A stretch of DNA of 64,000 nt from CAVTJL01 sp963735065 (GCA_963735065.1 CAVTJL010000001.1:2542001-2606000), one strand, 5' to 3'; counted from the first letter of the stretch, positions 54,945 through 63,732 are shown. Made by a program: numbers and translations. Notes: generated by a model not told the origin, from the letters alone.

Positions 54945-56027
54945 CGCCGCTCGGCCGACGCATCGTCCGGGTCATCCAGGACGAGGGACCGATCGGCATC
55001 GACCGCTACATGGCGATCGTGCTGGGCGATCCCGCCCATGGCTACTACGCCACACGCGACCCTCTGGGCGCCGCCGGCGATTTCGTGACGGCGCCCGAGA
55101 TCTGCCAGATCTTCGGCGAGCTGCTTGGGGCTCGGCCTCGCCCACTCCTGGCAGGAGCTGGGCGCTCCAGCACCGGTCCGCCTCGTCGAGCTCGGCCCGG
55201 GCCGTGGCACCCTGATGGCGGATCTGCTGCGGGCTACGCGAGCCGTTCCCGGCTTCCATGAGGCGATCCGGCTGCATCTGGTCGAGGCCAGCCCCGTCCT
55301 CAGGAGCCGCCAGGCGGAAGCGCTCGCTGCGTCGGGGGCTGTCTGGCATGGCTCGCTCGACGAGGTGCCGGACGACGCGCCGCTTCTTCTTGTCGCGAAC
55401 GAGTTCCTGGACGCGTTGCCGATCCGTCAGCTCGTGCGCGAGGAGGACGGGTGGCTCGAGCGGATGGTGGCGGTCGACGAGGAGGGCACGCTCGGTCTCG
55501 CCACGGTTCGCCTGCCGTTGCTGCCCAGGCGTGCCGGCGACCCCATGCCGGGCTCGATCGTGGAGGTCGCGCCGGCACGTGAGGCGCTGACGGGTGAGGT
55601 GGCGCGGCGCCTCGCGGAGCGCGGCGGTCTGGCGCTGCTGATCGACTATGGCGAGGCGGAGATCGCGGGTGACACCCTGCAGGCGGTGAAGGGCCATGCG
55701 CCCGTCTCCCCCTTCGAGGCGCCCGGCACCGCCGACCTGACGAGCCATGTCGACTTCGGGGCGCTGGCGCGCGTGGCACGTCGCGTCGGCGCCACCGTCT
55801 GGGGCCCTGTCCAGCAGGGCACCCTGCTCGGCCGGCTGGGCATCGAGGCGCGGCTCGGGGGCCTGATCGGGCGGGCGACGCCGGCTCAGGCCGAGGCGCT
55901 GATCGCCGGTGCCCGGCGGCTGGTCGAGCCCGGAGCCATGGGAGCCCTCTTCAAGGTGCTGGCCCTGACGGGCCCGGATGGGCCGATGCCGGCAGGCTTC
56001 ACGAGCGAGGAGAGGGCCAGCGCATGA
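54941..56027 (+). pseudogene. SAM-dependent methyltransferase of the NDUFAF7/COG1565 type, frame broken once
   Basis: The protein opens with IGIDRYMAIVLGDPAHGYYA and DFVTAPEICQIFGELLG, then shifts frame and continues LAHSWQELGAPAPVRLVELG and PGRGTLMADLLRATR, with FLDALPIRQLV and TSHVDFGALARVA later. One G too many in the GGGG run at 55127-55130 explains it: with three Gs the frame reads GELLGLGLAHSW, as expected for the family. The length, 1087 bases, is one above a multiple of three. The human homologue NDUFAF7 methylates a complex I subunit; bacterial roles are less clear. Extra bases in homopolymers are typical sequencing errors. Confidence 0.82.
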
Positions 56028-56794
56028 TCGTCGAGTTGGCGAGCCTCGCCGCGGCGGCACCCGTCCGGCACGCCTTCTTCACCCGCCGCGGCGGGGTCAG
56101 CGAGGGGCCGTGGGCCTCCTTGAACATGGGCCTCAAGAGCGGCGACGATCCGGCACGCGTCGGTCGCAACCGTGCGATCGCCATGGAGCATCTGGGGATG
56201 GGCGGGGATCGTCTCGTCACGCTTCGCCAGGTGCACGGCAAGGTGACGCTGCGCGTCGACCAGGCTGTCCCCACGACGTCGCTGCCGGAGGGTGACGCAT
56301 TGGTCACGACTGTGCCGGGCTTGGCCATCGGTGTGCTCAGCGCCGACTGCGCGCCGGTCCTGCTCGCCGATGCGGAGGCCGGAGTCGTTGGAGCGGCCCA
56401 TGCCGGCTGGCGGGGCGCTCTTGGGGGGGTGATCGAGGCGGTCGTGGCGGCGATGGTGGAGGCCGGCGCCGAATCGACGCGGATCAGGGCAGCCGTAGGG
56501 CCCTGCATCAGCCGGCGGTCCTACGAGGTCGGCACCGACTTCCGAGCCCGCTTCGAGGCCGAGGATCCCGAGAGCGATCGGTTCTTCGCTGACGGCGCCC
56601 GAACGGGACGCCCCCATTTCGATCTCGAGGGCTATGCGGCGCTGAGGCTCGCCCGGGCCGGCGTCGGATCGGTCGAGACCCTCGGTCGCGATACCTGCGC
56701 CGAGCCCGACGCGTTCTTCAGCTGGCGTCGGCTCTGCCAGCAGGGCGGCGGCAGGCTCGGCCTGCAGCTCTCGGCCATCGCGCTCGCGCCTTAG
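56024..56794 (+). CDS. pgeF: peptidoglycan editing factor PgeF (laccase-domain protein)
   Basis: A 256-residue protein of the YfiH/PgeF family. The metal-type residues are in TLRQVHGKV, LSADCAPVLLADA and GAAHAGWRGALGG, with VGPCISRRSYEVG further on. These His-Cys-His positions bind zinc or copper. PgeF removes mis-incorporated amino acids in peptidoglycan precursors in E. coli; other members are purine nucleoside phosphorylases. The start overlaps the methyltransferase stop by 4 bases, completing the lgt, methyltransferase, pgeF run usual for alphaproteobacteria. Confidence 0.9.
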   Translation: MIVELASLAAAAPVRHAFFTRRGGVSEGPWASLNMGLKSGDDPARVGRNRAIAMEHLGMGGDRLVTLRQVHGKVTLRVDQAVPTTSLPEGDALVTTVPGLAIGVLSADCAPVLLADAEAGVVGAAHAGWRGALGGVIEAVVAAMVEAGAESTRIRAAVGPCISRRSYEVGTDFRARFEAEDPESDRFFADGARTGRPHFDLEGYAALRLARAGVGSVETLGRDTCAEPDAFFSWRRLCQQGGGRLGLQLSAIALAP

Positions 56795-56807
56795 ATGGCG
56801 CCTCCGC

Positions 56808-57617
56808 TCATTCGCCCGACTGGAGCAGGAGGCCCGCGTCGCGTGCGCTTCTGAACAGGCGCACGAAGATCAGGCCTGCAAGGGCGAGCCAGGCCACGAC
56901 GCTGACGATCGCCATCACGAAGAGGCCGCGGTCGAAGTGGTGGTCGACCAGCACCGCGCGCATCCCTTCGAACACCGGGGCCGACGGCAGCAGCCAAGCG
57001 ATCCAGCGAACCGGCAGGGGCAGCGTGGCGATCGGATAGTAGACGCCGGACAGCGGTTGCAGAAAGAAGACCGCGGCCCAGGCGAGGCTCTCGGCGCCGA
57101 GGCCGAGCCGCAGGATGAGGCCCGCGATGATGAGCCCGATCGCCCATCCGAAAAGCAGGAGCACCGCGAAGAACGGGATGAGGGCCCACCCCAGCGCGCC
57201 CACGAGCCAGAAATGAAAGATCGGGACCGCCAGCAGGGCCGCGCCGCCGACGCCGATGGCGACGCGGATGAAGCTTATCCCGACGATGGCGCCAACGAGC
57301 TCGATCGGGCGCAGCGGGCTCACGAAGAGATGGCCCAGATGCCGCGCGTACATCTCCTCGAGGAAGGCGAGCGAGAAGCCCAGCTGCCCCCGGAAGAGGG
57401 CGTCCCACAGCAGCACTGCCGAGAGAAAAATGCCCGCCGCCTGGGCCACGAAGCTGCTCTCGCGGACCAGGAACTGGGTGATCAGGCCCCAGAGCACCAT
57501 CTGCACCGTCGGCCAGTAGACGAGGTCGAGCAAGCGCGGCCAGGAGCCCAGCAGCAGATAGAGATGGCGGCGCAGGATGGCCCGCATCCGCCTCAGCGAG
57601 AGGAGAAAGGGGCTCAC
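56808..57617 (-). CDS. ABC-2 type transporter permease
   Basis: A 269-residue membrane protein with about six segments and an N-terminal cytoplasmic part (SLRRMRAILRRHLYLLLGSW). The block LGLGAESLAWAAVFFLQPLS followed by GVYYPIATLPLPVRWIAWLLP is the conserved end of ABC-2 permeases, exporters of polysaccharides, drugs or lipids. It overlaps the ATPase gene by 4 bases. It is the last gene of the minus-strand operon that begins at 60529, convergent with pgeF. Confidence 0.88.
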   Translation of the reverse strand: MSPFLLSLRRMRAILRRHLYLLLGSWPRLLDLVYWPTVQMVLWGLITQFLVRESSFVAQAAGIFLSAVLLWDALFRGQLGFSLAFLEEMYARHLGHLFVSPLRPIELVGAIVGISFIRVAIGVGGAALLAVPIFHFWLVGALGWALIPFFAVLLLFGWAIGLIIAGLILRLGLGAESLAWAAVFFLQPLSGVYYPIATLPLPVRWIAWLLPSAPVFEGMRAVLVDHHFDRGLFVMAIVSVVAWLALAGLIFVRLFRSARDAGLLLQSGE

Positions 57618-58375
57618 ACCGGGGCTGCGGCGCGGCGGTCGCGGGCGATGTCGAGAAACACCTCCTCGAGCGAGTCGCGGCCGAATCGACCGATCAGCTC
57701 GGCAGGCGCTCCCTCGTCGACCAGGCGCCCGGCCCGCAGCATCAGCACGTGGTGCGCCAGGCGCTCGACCTCGAGCATGTTGTGGGAGGCGAGCAGGACC
57801 GTCGCACGGGTCTGGCGCTGGTACGCCTGCAGCCAGCCGCGGAGATGATCGGCCGTATCGGGATCGAGCGAGGCGGTGGGCTCGTCGAGCAACAGGAGCT
57901 CCGGCCGGTTGATGAGCGCCTTCGCGAGCAGGACACGGGTCTTCTGGCCGGCCGAGAGCTTGCCCGTCGGGCGGTCCATGAAGGCCTCGAGGTCGAGCTC
58001 CGCCGCCAGCTCCTCCAGCCGATCCCGCGGCCTCGGGATCCCGTAGAGGTCGGCGTAGACGCTGAGATTCTGGCGCACCGAGAGGCGCATCGGCAGGTCG
58101 ACATAGGGGCTCGAGAAGTTCATCCGATGCAGGACACGGTAGCGGTTCGCCGGCACCGGCTCGCCGAGGAGCTCGATCTGGCCGCTGGTCGGCTGGAGGA
58201 GGCCCAGCAGCATGGCGATGGTCGTCGTCTTGCCGGCGCCGTTGGCGCCCAGCAGCGCCACCGTCAGGCCACGGGGCACCGTGAAGGAGAGGTCGTCGAC
58301 GGCCAGGACATCGCCGTAGCGCTTGACGAGCCGCTGGACGCTGACCGCCGGCCCGGTATCGGCTCCGGGATCCAC
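57614..58375 (-). CDS. ABC-2 type transporter ATP-binding protein
   Basis: A 253-residue ATPase with Walker A GANGAGKT (about residues 44-51), signature LSAGQKTR (about 145), Walker B LLLLDEPTASLDP and switch His in LLASHNMLEVERL. It is of the CcmA/drug-exporter type that pairs with ABC-2 permeases. The start is GTG at 58375, one base after the stop of the TAXI gene (58377); the frame continues upstream but through that gene. With the permease it forms an exporter. Confidence 0.88.
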   Translation of the reverse strand: MDPGADTGPAVSVQRLVKRYGDVLAVDDLSFTVPRGLTVALLGANGAGKTTTIAMLLGLLQPTSGQIELLGEPVPANRYRVLHRMNFSSPYVDLPMRLSVRQNLSVYADLYGIPRPRDRLEELAAELDLEAFMDRPTGKLSAGQKTRVLLAKALINRPELLLLDEPTASLDPDTADHLRGWLQAYQRQTRATVLLASHNMLEVERLAHHVLMLRAGRLVDEGAPAELIGRFGRDSLEEVFLDIARDRRAAAPV

Positions 58376-58376
58376 G

Positions 58377-59411
58377 TCAGTCGCTCCCAAGCCGTCCCTG
58401 CTGACGGTAATATCGGGCAGCTCCCGGATGCAGGGGGATCGGAATGCCGTCCAGCGCCGATGCCAGCTTGATGTCCGCGCCGCGCGGATGCGCGGCCGCC
58501 AGCCGCTCGGCCGTCTTGGGATCGAACAGCACCACCAGCAGCTCGTAGGCGAGGTCGTCGTCGAGCCAGGTCGGTGCGAGCCACAGCGCCTCGACGCCGA
58601 TGGTGTCGACCTCGGGAAGATCGCCATAGGTTCCGGCCGGGATGCGCGAGCGCGCGAGGAAGTCGGAGCTCGCCAGAAGTCGCTCGATGGGCGGCCCCGT
58701 GATCGATACGAGGGTAGCACCGTGCCGCAGCACAGCCTCGTCCACGAGTGGGAAGGGATAGCCCCCGACGATGAAGGCGGCGTCCACCCGGCCGCCCGCC
58801 ATGGCGTCGAGCGCGGCGGCCGGCTTCAGATAGAGCGGCACGATATCGGAGGCGCTCAGACCGAAGGCGTCGAGCACGAGCATCGCGTCGGTCAGGGTCC
58901 CAGAGCCATGCTCGTCGACGGCCACCTGCTTGCCGCGCAGATCCGAGACCTTCGTGATGCCCGCATCCCGTCGCGCGATGAGATGCAGCGTTTCGGGATA
59001 GAGGCTGCTCAGGGCACGCAGCGCCTTGGCAGGCTGTCGGCCGGAGAAGGAGCCGCTGCCCATATAGGCATCATAGGTGACGTCGCTTTGCACGAAGCCG
59101 CTGTCGAGATCCCCCGCCAGGATCCCACGGACGTTCGCGACCGAGCCCGCCGAGGATACGACCACCGCCGCCAGCCCGGGCACCCCGCACCCATCGTCCG
59201 GCTTGCAGGGGGGCAGGCCAGGCGGACGGCTCAGCGCGTCGGCGAGAACGCTTCCGATCATGAAGTAGGTGCCGCTGACCCCACCCGTGCCGATCCGAAA
59301 AAACCGCGCATCCTGGCCTTGCGCTCGCTTCGCCGCTGCGGAGGCGAGCGCGGCCAAGCCGGCTGGGATCACTCGGAGGAGGTTGCGGCGGGTCGGCGTG
59401 GGGAAGGGCAC
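58377..59411 (-). CDS. TAXI family binding protein, unusually placed with an ABC exporter
   Basis: A 344-residue exported protein. A twin-arginine signal (PTRRNLLRVIPAG) is followed by RIGTGGVSGTYFMIGSVLAD and SSAGSVANVRGILAGDLDSG, the hallmarks of TAXI solute receptors of TRAP transporters. A disulfide-type loop PPCKPDDGCGVPG (about 66-78) lies between them. TAXI receptors normally serve a membrane TRAP permease (DctM-type), and none is present here; instead an ABC-2 exporter follows directly. It may deliver a ligand to the exporter or sense the periplasm. Confidence 0.87.
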   Translation of the reverse strand: MPFPTPTRRNLLRVIPAGLAALASAAAKRAQGQDARFFRIGTGGVSGTYFMIGSVLADALSRPPGLPPCKPDDGCGVPGLAAVVVSSAGSVANVRGILAGDLDSGFVQSDVTYDAYMGSGSFSGRQPAKALRALSSLYPETLHLIARRDAGITKVSDLRGKQVAVDEHGSGTLTDAMLVLDAFGLSASDIVPLYLKPAAALDAMAGGRVDAAFIVGGYPFPLVDEAVLRHGATLVSITGPPIERLLASSDFLARSRIPAGTYGDLPEVDTIGVEALWLAPTWLDDDLAYELLVVLFDPKTAERLAAAHPRGADIKLASALDGIPIPLHPGAARYYRQQGRLGSD

Positions 59412-59422
59412 GCGCGGGGTAC

Positions 59423-59992
59423 CTAGCTTGCCCGAACGGTATGGCCGTCGATGACGCGAAGAACGGCATCATCGACGATCCGCTCGAAATGCAGGTCCAA
59501 GCCCTCCTTCGTCAGCCAGCGCCGATAGACCTGCAGCTCGTAGCGGCCATCGTCGAGGATCACGAAGGAGTAGACGAAGAGCCCATCGTCGTCGAGCACG
59601 GCCCATTGGACCGGATCGCCGCCCATCGGCTCCATCTCCTCATGCTCGCGGAACGGATTGTATGCTTTCGCCTCGACGAAATAGCCGGGGCCGGAGCCCG
59701 GCACCATGATGACCTGGCTGACGCGGCGCTCGACCCCGGGCAGGTCTCGCCTGCCCTGCACCAGGGTGACGTTGGTCCAGTTGATCCGGAACCCAGAGCT
59801 CTCATAGGGCGTGATGACGATGTCGATGTCGCGCTGCTCCTTCGTTCCCCCGTGCGTGTCGGTCGACTGGGCAACGCCGACATAGGTGCCGAAGAACGCC
59901 TTGAGATCGTTGGCGGCGTGCGCCCTCATGGGCGACGTCACGAGGGCCGCGGTCGAGGCGGCAGCGAGGCTGAGGAGCTGGCGACGGCGCAA
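59423..59992 (-). CDS. secreted protein of unknown function (Tat-type signal)
   Basis: A 189-residue protein opening MRRRQLLSLAAASTAALVTS with a Tat-like motif and a cut after HAA/AHA (about residue 27). The mature 160 residues alternate short strands (GFRINWTNVTLVQGRRDLPG, QWAVLDDDGLFVYSFVI, YELQVYRRWLTKEGLDL), suggesting a beta-barrel or lipocalin-like fold; that is a shape guess only. No family recognised. It lies 11 bases before the TAXI gene and 6 bases after the next secreted protein, in the same operon. Confidence 0.7.
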   Translation of the reverse strand: MRRRQLLSLAAASTAALVTSPMRAHAANDLKAFFGTYVGVAQSTDTHGGTKEQRDIDIVITPYESSGFRINWTNVTLVQGRRDLPGVERRVSQVIMVPGSGPGYFVEAKAYNPFREHEEMEPMGGDPVQWAVLDDDGLFVYSFVILDDGRYELQVYRRWLTKEGLDLHFERIVDDAVLRVIDGHTVRAS

Positions 59993-59998
59993 CGGAGC

Positions 59999-60529
59999 CT
60001 AGCCTCCCTGCCTGGTCAGCGTGGCGCGCGCCCTGGCCACCGGCTGCTCGTGGCGGCGCTCGGAGACCGTCACCTCGACCTGATCGCCTTTGCGGGCGGC
60101 GGCGAGCCGATCGAGGCGGAAGGCCCCGGAATCGAGATCGAGCCGGTAGACGACGATGCCGTCCGGCGTGGTCCGGGCCCAAATGAGCGGCGCGCCGGTG
60201 AGGGGGTCCGCCACGCGGGACGGGCTGAACAAGGAGAAGATGGAGCCGGATCCACGGGTGGGCGCCTCATAGACCCCGGGATGCCCGTCGGGGACGAGGC
60301 CCGCGTCGAGGAAAGCCTGTCCGCTCGTGACGGTGACATGAAAGCCGTTGCCGTCGGGCGCGACGACCAGGGTGAGGCTCTTGCCAAGGCTGGAGGGCTC
60401 ACCGCTCTCCGCCTCGAGTGGGCCGCTCCAGCGCCCGGCCACCGCAGCGGCGCCATCAGCAGCCACCACGGATGTCGCGCCGCTGACAGCCAGGGTGAGC
60501 AGCGCGACGATGAGAAGGCGAGCGTGCAT
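59999..60529 (-). CDS. secreted protein of unknown function
   Basis: A 176-residue protein with an N-terminal signal (MHARLLIVALLTLAVSGATS, cut near VVA-AD at about 23). The mature part is beta-rich, with VAGRWSGPLEAESGEPSS and KSLTLVVAPDGNGFHVTVTS. Like its neighbour it may be a small beta-sheet protein binding a hydrophobic ligand; this is inference. The ATG at 60529 starts the signal; the frame is open to 60565. It heads the five-gene operon down to the ABC-2 permease. Confidence 0.68.
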   Translation of the reverse strand: MHARLLIVALLTLAVSGATSVVAADGAAAVAGRWSGPLEAESGEPSSLGKSLTLVVAPDGNGFHVTVTSGQAFLDAGLVPDGHPGVYEAPTRGSGSIFSLFSPSRVADPLTGAPLIWARTTPDGIVVYRLDLDSGAFRLDRLAAARKGDQVEVTVSERRHEQPVARARATLTRQGG

Positions 60530-60704
60530 GGGGCCTGCGACCGCGGACTGTCGGGACAAAGCCATCCCTGGATGGGGACTTGTGGATATCAGGTCGTACC
60601 TCGGCTCTCAAGCCGATCGCCATGCGCGATCAAGCACATGCGATCTCGATGGTTGCTGCGGCCTGCTGCAGGGTGCCATTTCATGCTGGCGGGTCAGCCC
60701 GTGT

Positions 60705-60718
60705 CGAGCCTAGGCTCG
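60705..60718. promoter_or_regulatory. palindrome upstream of the alanine dehydrogenase gene
   Basis: A perfect 14-base palindrome, CGAGCCTAGGCTCG, 30 bases before the GTG start of ald. Its position near the expected promoter suggests an operator, for example for a Lrp/AsnC-type regulator; the regulator is not known from this sequence. Confidence 0.4.
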
Positions 60719-60748
60719 GGCAGGTGCGGCTTCAGGGGAGGCAGGTCG

Positions 60749-61870
60749 GTGCTGGTCGGCGTGCCCAAGGAGATCAAGACGCACGAGCACCGTGTCGGGC
60801 TCGTGCCGTCGAGCGTCCGCGAGTTGACCCATCACGGTCACGAGGTGCTCGTCGAGACCGGAGCCGGCTGGGGCATAGGCTTCGACGACGGCGCCTATGA
60901 GGCCGCCGGTGCCAGGATCAGCTCGTCGGCCGCCGAGATCTTCGGCACGGCCGAGCTGATCGTGAAGGTCAAGGAGCCGCAGCCCGGCGAATGGGCATTG
61001 TTGCGGCAGGGGCAGATTCTCTTCACCTATCTGCACTTGGCGGCGGACCGGCCACAGGCCGAGGGGCTGCTCGCCTCGGGGTGCATCGCTGTCGCCTACG
61101 AGACGGTCACCGATCGCCGCGGCCGGCTACCGCTGCTGGCACCGATGAGCGAGGTGGCCGGTCGGATGAGCGTCCAGGTCGGCGCCCATTGCCTCGAGAA
61201 GATGCAAGGCGGTGCCGGCATCCTGCTGGGCGGGGTGCCGGGCGTCCATGCGGCCAAGGTCGTCGTTCTGGGCGGTGGCGTCTCGGGCACCAACGCCATC
61301 AGAATGGCGATGGGCATGGAGGCGCAGGTCTATGTGATCGACAAGTCGCTGGAGCGACTTTACGAGCTCGACTTCCAGTTCGGCCCGATGCTCAACACGA
61401 TCTACGCCACGGTCGATGCCATCGAGCGGCACGTGACCACCGCCGATCTCGTGATCGGCGCGGTCCTCGTGCCCGGCGCTGCGGCGCCGAAGCTCATCAC
61501 GCGAGAGATGATGGCGGCGATGCGGCCGGGCTCGGCCTTCGTCGACATCGCGATCGACCAGGGCGGCTGCAGCAGCACGTCGCGGCCCACGAGCCACGCC
61601 GATCCGACCTATGTCGAGGAGGGGGTGATCCACTATTGCGTCACCAACATGCCGGGTGCCGTGGCCCGCACCTCGACCTTCGCGCTCAACAACGCGACCT
61701 TGCCCTTTGTCCTGGCCTTGGCGGGGAAGGGGTGGCGGCAGGCCTTGGCCGACGATGCGCACCTGGCGCAGGGTCTCAACGTCGCCGACGGCCGGCTCAC
61801 CTATGAGGCGGTGGCGCGCGATCTCGCCCTGCCATGGACGCCGACCACCGCGGTGCTCGGCTCGGCGTAG
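60749..61870 (+). CDS. ald: alanine dehydrogenase
   Basis: A 373-residue NAD-dependent enzyme that converts alanine to pyruvate and ammonia and back. The start GTG at 60749 gives VLVGVPKEIKTHEHRVGLVP, the family N-terminus, with AGGGGAGG upstream. The cofactor part has VVLGGGVSGTNAIRMAMGME and the active-site region GGCSSTSRPTSHADPTYVEE, where alanine dehydrogenases have conserved His/Asp. It is full length. It ends 9 bases before the nuclease-like gene on the other strand. Confidence 0.93.
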   Translation: MLVGVPKEIKTHEHRVGLVPSSVRELTHHGHEVLVETGAGWGIGFDDGAYEAAGARISSSAAEIFGTAELIVKVKEPQPGEWALLRQGQILFTYLHLAADRPQAEGLLASGCIAVAYETVTDRRGRLPLLAPMSEVAGRMSVQVGAHCLEKMQGGAGILLGGVPGVHAAKVVVLGGGVSGTNAIRMAMGMEAQVYVIDKSLERLYELDFQFGPMLNTIYATVDAIERHVTTADLVIGAVLVPGAAAPKLITREMMAAMRPGSAFVDIAIDQGGCSSTSRPTSHADPTYVEEGVIHYCVTNMPGAVARTSTFALNNATLPFVLALAGKGWRQALADDAHLAQGLNVADGRLTYEAVARDLALPWTPTTAVLGSA

Positions 61871-61879
61871 AGCTCGGGC

Positions 61880-62374
61880 CTAGCGCAGGTTCTTGATCTG
61901 GGGGCCCCAGAGCCCGACCTCGCGAGAGCGGGCGAGCTGCTCGAGCGCGCGGTACTCGGGAGGGGCGTTGGCGGCGGCCATGCCCCAGCCCTGCTCGATC
62001 ATCCAGGCGCCGAGATCCTCCGGCGGCTCGAAGAGGCGGTCCGTCTTCTGCGTGCAGATCGCCGTCAAGGAGCCGTCCTGCAGGCGGCCCGTCGGGGTGC
62101 AGTGAACGAAGCCGGTCACCTTGAAGGCCAGGGCCAGAACCGACGAGGCACCGCAACGCGGCGGCTGGATCGAGGTGCGGCAGCGACGGTCGAGGAGGGG
62201 GACATAGACCCCGAAGAGGCGGACCGTCTGACCGTTGATCGAGAGGCTGCCATCGTCCTGGACGTGAGCCAGGCCCTCGATCGCAGCCGCCCGGCCTTCG
62301 GTTGCTCCTCCAAGCAGGAGGAGCAGGGCAAAGGCGAGGGCAGCCCCTAGTCGTAGATCGGGAAGCGGTCGCAT
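61880..62374 (-). CDS. exported thermonuclease-like protein lacking catalytic residues
   Basis: A 164-residue protein with a signal peptide (LGAALAFALLLLLGGATEGR, cut near RAAA at about 31). The mature part resembles the SNase OB-fold: SINGQTVRLFGVYVPLLDRR, VLALAFKVTGFVHCTPTGRL and LGAWMIEQGWGMAA, ending in LARSREVGLWG. The usual DAPE motif is replaced by YVPL and the usual DRYGR segment by an unrelated sequence, so catalytic Glu and one Arg are missing. Four or more cysteines could form disulfides. Its start lies inside the end of glyA (28-base overlap), so it is probably translated from the glyA transcript. Confidence 0.72.
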   Translation of the reverse strand: MRPLPDLRLGAALAFALLLLLGGATEGRAAAIEGLAHVQDDGSLSINGQTVRLFGVYVPLLDRRCRTSIQPPRCGASSVLALAFKVTGFVHCTPTGRLQDGSLTAICTQKTDRLFEPPEDLGAWMIEQGWGMAAANAPPEYRALEQLARSREVGLWGPQIKNLR

Positions 62375-63651
62375 AGCGCCGCCACGCGTGTCTGCGCGGC
62401 CTGCTCCGCGGTGGCGTTGTCGTCCGGATGGGCGGCCAGGCCATCGAGCACATCGCTGATCATATGGCCGATCTCCTGGAACTCGACCACGCCGAAGCCC
62501 CTGCTGGTCCCGGCGGGGGTGCCCAGGCGGATGCCCGAGGTGATCGTCGGCTTCTCCGGATCGAAGGGAATGCCGTTCTTGTTGCACGTCATCTGTGCCC
62601 GCTCGAGCGACGCCTCGGCGGCGTTGCCCTTGACCCCCTTGGGACGCAGGTCGACCAGCATGAGGTGGTTGTCGGTGCCGCCCGAGACGATGGCGCAGCC
62701 GCGCTCGATCATGACCGCGGCGAGTGCCTTGGCGTTCTCGATGACAGCCTTGCTGTAGAGCTTGAACTCGGGCCTCAGGGCCTCGCCGAAGGCCACCGCC
62801 TTGGCGGCGATCACGTGCATGAGCGGTCCGCCCTGCAGGCCCGGGAACACCGCCGAGTTGACCTTCTTGGCGATCTCCTCGTCATTGGTCAGGACCATGC
62901 CCCCGCGCGGGCCCCTCAATGTCTTGTGGGTGGTGGTGGTGACGACCTGCGCGTACGGCAGCGGCGAGGGGTGCAGGCCCGCGGCGACGAGCCCGGCTAT
63001 GTGCGCCATGTCGACCATCAGATAGGCGCCCACCGAGTCGGCGATGGCGCGGAAGCGCGGAAAGTCGATGATCCGCGAGTAGGCCGAGGCGCCGGCGATG
63101 ATCATCCGCGGCCGGTGCTCCTGCGCCTGCCGCTCGATCTGGTCGTAGTCGATGAGCCCGTCCTCGGGACGCACGCCATAATGCAGCGCGTTGAACCACT
63201 TGCCGGACATCGCCGGGCGGGCACCGTGCGTCAGATGGCCACCCGCGGCGAGGTCCATGCCGAGAATCGTCTCGCCGGGCTTCAGGAGGGCCAGCATCAC
63301 CGCACCATTGGCCTGCGCGCCCGAATGAGGCTGAACATTGGCGAAGCTGCACTCGAAGAGCCGCTTGGCTCTCGCGATGGCTAGGCTCTCGGCCTCGTCC
63401 ACATGCTCGCAGCCGCCATAGTAGCGCTTCCCGGGATAGCCCTCGGCATACTTGTTGGTGAGGACCGAGCCCTGGGCCTCGAGGACGGCGCGGCTGACGA
63501 TGTTCTCGCTGGCGATGAGCTCGATCTGCTGCTGCTGCCGGCGCAGCTCGGCCGAGACCGCGGCGAAGAGCTCGGGATCGGCCTCCGCCAGGCCGGTGCC
63601 GAAGAAGCGCTGATCGCCCGCCTGCTCGGAAGGTCTCTGAAGCTCGGCCAT
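62347..63651 (-). CDS. glyA: serine hydroxymethyltransferase
   Basis: A 434-residue PLP enzyme converting serine and tetrahydrofolate to glycine and methylene-tetrahydrofolate. Conserved blocks: IELIASENIVSRAVLEAQGS and NKYAEGYPGKRYYGGCE in the N-terminal part, the PLP lysine in VVTTTTHKTLRGPRGG (Lys about residue 240), and TSGIRLGTPAGTSRGFG near the C-terminus. It is full length. The small exported nuclease-like gene overlaps its end. Confidence 0.96.
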   Translation of the reverse strand: MAELQRPSEQAGDQRFFGTGLAEADPELFAAVSAELRRQQQQIELIASENIVSRAVLEAQGSVLTNKYAEGYPGKRYYGGCEHVDEAESLAIARAKRLFECSFANVQPHSGAQANGAVMLALLKPGETILGMDLAAGGHLTHGARPAMSGKWFNALHYGVRPEDGLIDYDQIERQAQEHRPRMIIAGASAYSRIIDFPRFRAIADSVGAYLMVDMAHIAGLVAAGLHPSPLPYAQVVTTTTHKTLRGPRGGMVLTNDEEIAKKVNSAVFPGLQGGPLMHVIAAKAVAFGEALRPEFKLYSKAVIENAKALAAVMIERGCAIVSGGTDNHLMLVDLRPKGVKGNAAEASLERAQMTCNKNGIPFDPEKPTITSGIRLGTPAGTSRGFGVVEFQEIGHMISDVLDGLAAHPDDNATAEQAAQTRVAALCDRFPIYD

Positions 63652-63675
63652 GCATCCGCTCCTTCGCCGCTTTGA

Positions 63676-63699
63676 CTAGCGAGGCACATGTGCCGCTAG
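63676..63699. promoter_or_regulatory. imperfect palindrome upstream of glyA
   Basis: CTAGCGAGGCACATGTGCCGCTAG at 63676-63699 contains the perfect palindrome GCACATGTGC flanked by CTAGCG and CGCTAG halves with a two-base offset. It lies 25 to 48 bases upstream of the glyA start. It could be an operator or an RNA hairpin; no known regulator motif was recognised. Confidence 0.3.
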
Positions 63700-63732
63700 G
63701 CCCGTTGTGACGCAAGGGCGGGACCTGCACGA

